This document shows, piece by piece, positions 31,482 to 32,841 of a DNA stretch of 32,841 bases. Location of the stretch: assembly GCA_017512675.1 (NCBI GenBank), contig JAFWEY010000022.1, positions 1 through 32,841 on the forward strand, written 5' to 3'. The stretch comes from Clostridia bacterium. Lineage in GTDB: Bacteria; Bacillota; Clostridia; Christensenellales; Aristaeellaceae. Numbering within the stretch: the stretch's first letter is position 1; each line of letters begins with the position of its first letter. Under the pieces are notes generated by a model that was not told the DNA's origin, made no database searches, and was given only the letters and a program-made list of their open reading frames with translations. The position numbers were made by a program, and so were the translations under genes.

Positions 31482-32841
31482 GCGCGCATTTGTGCTCCTG
31501 CTGGCCCTGATCCTCTGTTTTGCCCTGTTCGCCGGCGCCGAAGAAGCGCCAAAAGAGGAAAAGGCCGAACAGACGGAAAAAACCAAATCCGAAGCGAAGG
31601 AGAAGCCCGAGGAAAAGCCGGAACAGAAAGAGAAATCTGAAGAGAAAGCGGAACCGAAGGAGATCTCCGAAGAGAAGCAGGAATCGAAGGCGAAACCCGA
31701 AGAGAAGCCCGAGGAAAAGGCTGAAGAGAAGTCGGACGCGAAGACGGCGGACGAAGCGCAGAAGCAGCCGGATCAGCCTTCTTCTTCGCAGGAAGCCCGG
31801 GACCCGGAAAACAGTGCAAAGGAATCCCCTTCTGATTCCCCGGATCCGACAGCGGAGACGAAGAGCGAGACAAGGGAGGATGCGTCTCCTCAGAGCGAAA
31901 TGAAGGATCCCGCCGATCCGCAGAGCGATTCCCCTGAGGAACAGCCCCGGGAAGCGGAGGATTCCCCGGAACCGTCCCGGCCCGAGAACGGGAACGAGGA
32001 ACCGACAGGCACGGATGACGGCGCCGAAGACGAACGCAGGGACACATCCGAGGAAGCACCTGAAGACGGGCAGGAAGACGGCCAGGAGGACGGAATCGAA
32101 GGCGAATCCGAGGACAGAACCGAGGGCGAATCCGAGGAAGAAGCCGAGGAAGAGCCCGAGGAAGAACCCGAAGAGGAGCCGGAGGAGGAGTCCGAGCCGG
32201 AAAAACCGACGGTTACCGGCGACATTCAAATCACCGTAAACGGCAGAACCGAAGTGGTGGACGGCATCACACAGATCATGGTATTCGGGCGGGACGCTTC
32301 CGTGTCCTTTTCCTGGAACGCGATCGAGGGCGCCGGCGGTTATCACGTGTTCATCCTCAACGCGTCCGGAGCTTCCGTATACGACACGAGCGTTCAGGAT
32401 CCGGCCGTTTCGGTATCCGCTTCTCTGTTCGGGAAGGGTACATTTACGATTTACGTCACCGCTGTCCTGGAAGAGGGCGAAGCATCGGGAGAGCTGACGT
32501 TTGCCCTTGCGGGAGGCGGACGGTTCCCGCGCGGCTTCGGACGCGGATTCCGCGGGTTTGGATCCAGGGGCAGAAGCGGCGCCGGTACGGAGGAAGAAGA
32601 CATGGGCTTTGTCGTGACCCCCGGCGAAGCGCTGACTTCGAATCACGTGTCCGGCGATAAGGACATGTCGCTGTACGGCACGGTGGACGTGGATTTCGAG
32701 GACGGCAAAATGCGCAGGCTGACGCTGTCGGGAGAGATCCTGAATGTCTGGCTGGACGCCGGACGCACGTATTTTACCGTGTCGTCGGACAGCGAAGGCA
32801 CGCTGACGCTGACGCCTGCGGAGCAAAGCCGAACGTGGGTG
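31462..32841 (+). CDS. Exported protein with long acidic linker and Fn3-like domain (3' end cut by window)
   Basis: The frame is open from the ATG at 31462 to the right edge (460 codons, no stop). The signal peptide is KRAFVLLLALILCFALFAGA. Residues about 27-250 are low-complexity, first Glu/Lys/Pro-rich (KPEEKPE-type units), then Glu/Asp/Ser/Pro-rich, as in cell-wall-spanning regions. From residue 254 a beta-sandwich follows (DIQITVNGR..., SFSWNAIEGAGGYHVFI, FTIYVTAV) resembling fibronectin type III. Then comes an Arg/Gly/Phe patch (RFPRGFGRGFRGFG, from residue 354) and a further beta-rich part. It overlaps the second adaptor gene by 20 bases, so it belongs to the export operon. Function unknown. 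Anchor or cargo roles are guesses. Confidence 0.82.
   Translation, partial: MKHSKAKRAFVLLLALILCFALFAGAEEAPKEEKAEQTEKTKSEAKEKPEEKPEQKEKSEEKAEPKEISEEKQESKAKPEEKPEEKAEEKSDAKTADEAQKQPDQPSSSQEARDPENSAKESPSDSPDPTAETKSETREDASPQSEMKDPADPQSDSPEEQPREAEDSPEPSRPENGNEEPTGTDDGAEDERRDTSEEAPEDGQEDGQEDGIEGESEDRTEGESEEEAEEEPEEEPEEEPEEESEPEKPTVTGDIQITVNGRTEVVDGITQIMVFGRDASVSFSWNAIEGAGGYHVFILNASGASVYDTSVQDPAVSVSASLFGKGTFTIYVTAVLEEGEASGELTFALAGGGRFPRGFGRGFRGFGSRGRSGAGTEEEDMGFVVTPGEALTSNHVSGDKDMSLYGTVDVDFEDGKMRRLTLSGEILNVWLDAGRTYFTVSSDSEGTLTLTPAEQSRTWV

Noticed and set aside
31520..32239. Direct repeats or a tandem-repeat array in the acidic linker
   Set aside because: The DNA is repetitive in codon usage (GAA/GAG/AAG/CCG) but no exact unit recurs with regular period. 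It is low-complexity protein sequence rather than a repeat array.

Overview
The window is chromosomal DNA from a GC-rich member of the Firmicutes, most likely a Clostridia-class anaerobe. This is inferred from three things: strong AGGAGG-type ribosome binding sites before nearly every gene, textbook sigma-A promoters (one is a perfect TTGACA-17 bp-TATAAT), and gene content such as a LacI-type sugar regulon, a pyrimidine-nucleoside phosphorylase, a C_GCAxxG_C_C redox protein, WG-repeat secreted proteins and CtsR-like boxes before hsp20. I see no rRNA, tRNA, CRISPR array, insertion sequence or phage gene.

Region 1-7,060 is mixed housekeeping. It holds a TAXI-type TRAP solute-binding protein cut by the left edge, an alpha/beta hydrolase whose promoter suggests a nearly leaderless mRNA, and a GNAT acetyltransferase. 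It also holds a minus-strand operon (DNA-deoxyinosine glycosylase, pyrimidine-nucleoside phosphorylase, secreted two-repeat protein) and a divergent M24 (Xaa-Pro peptidase-like) gene.

Region 7,027-18,490 is a large minus-strand carbohydrate locus. From upstream to downstream it carries a LacI-family regulator, an aldo/keto reductase and a C_GCAxxG_C_C protein. A nine-gene operon follows: canonical deoC, RbsB-like binding protein, RbsA-like ATPase, RbsC-like permease, a divergent RbsD, ribokinase-like PfkB kinase, a second RbsD, FGGY kinase and a divergent second DeoC. Uptake, mutarotation, two kinases and two aldolases together suggest breakdown of a pentose, deoxypentose or related sugar to C2 and C3 units. 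GC-rich hairpins sit in the longer intercistronic gaps.

Region 18,670-21,321 is divergent from lacI and encodes a phosphotriesterase-family metal hydrolase, a shikimate-dehydrogenase-family protein broken by a one-base frameshift, and a cupin-type glucose-6-phosphate isomerase. A WG-repeat exported protein follows.

Region 23,191-26,484 is a minus-strand operon: AlaX-type tRNA-editing protein, HAD phosphatase, SDR oxidoreductase and a small HD hydrolase resembling alarmone hydrolases. Divergent from it is hsp20 with two CtsR-like tandem boxes and a clear terminator. Region 27,296-32,841 is an overlapping export operon: MacA-like adaptor, MacB-like ATPase, FtsX/MacB-like permease, a second adaptor-like exported protein, and a large exported protein with an acidic Glu/Pro/Lys-rich linker that runs off the right edge.
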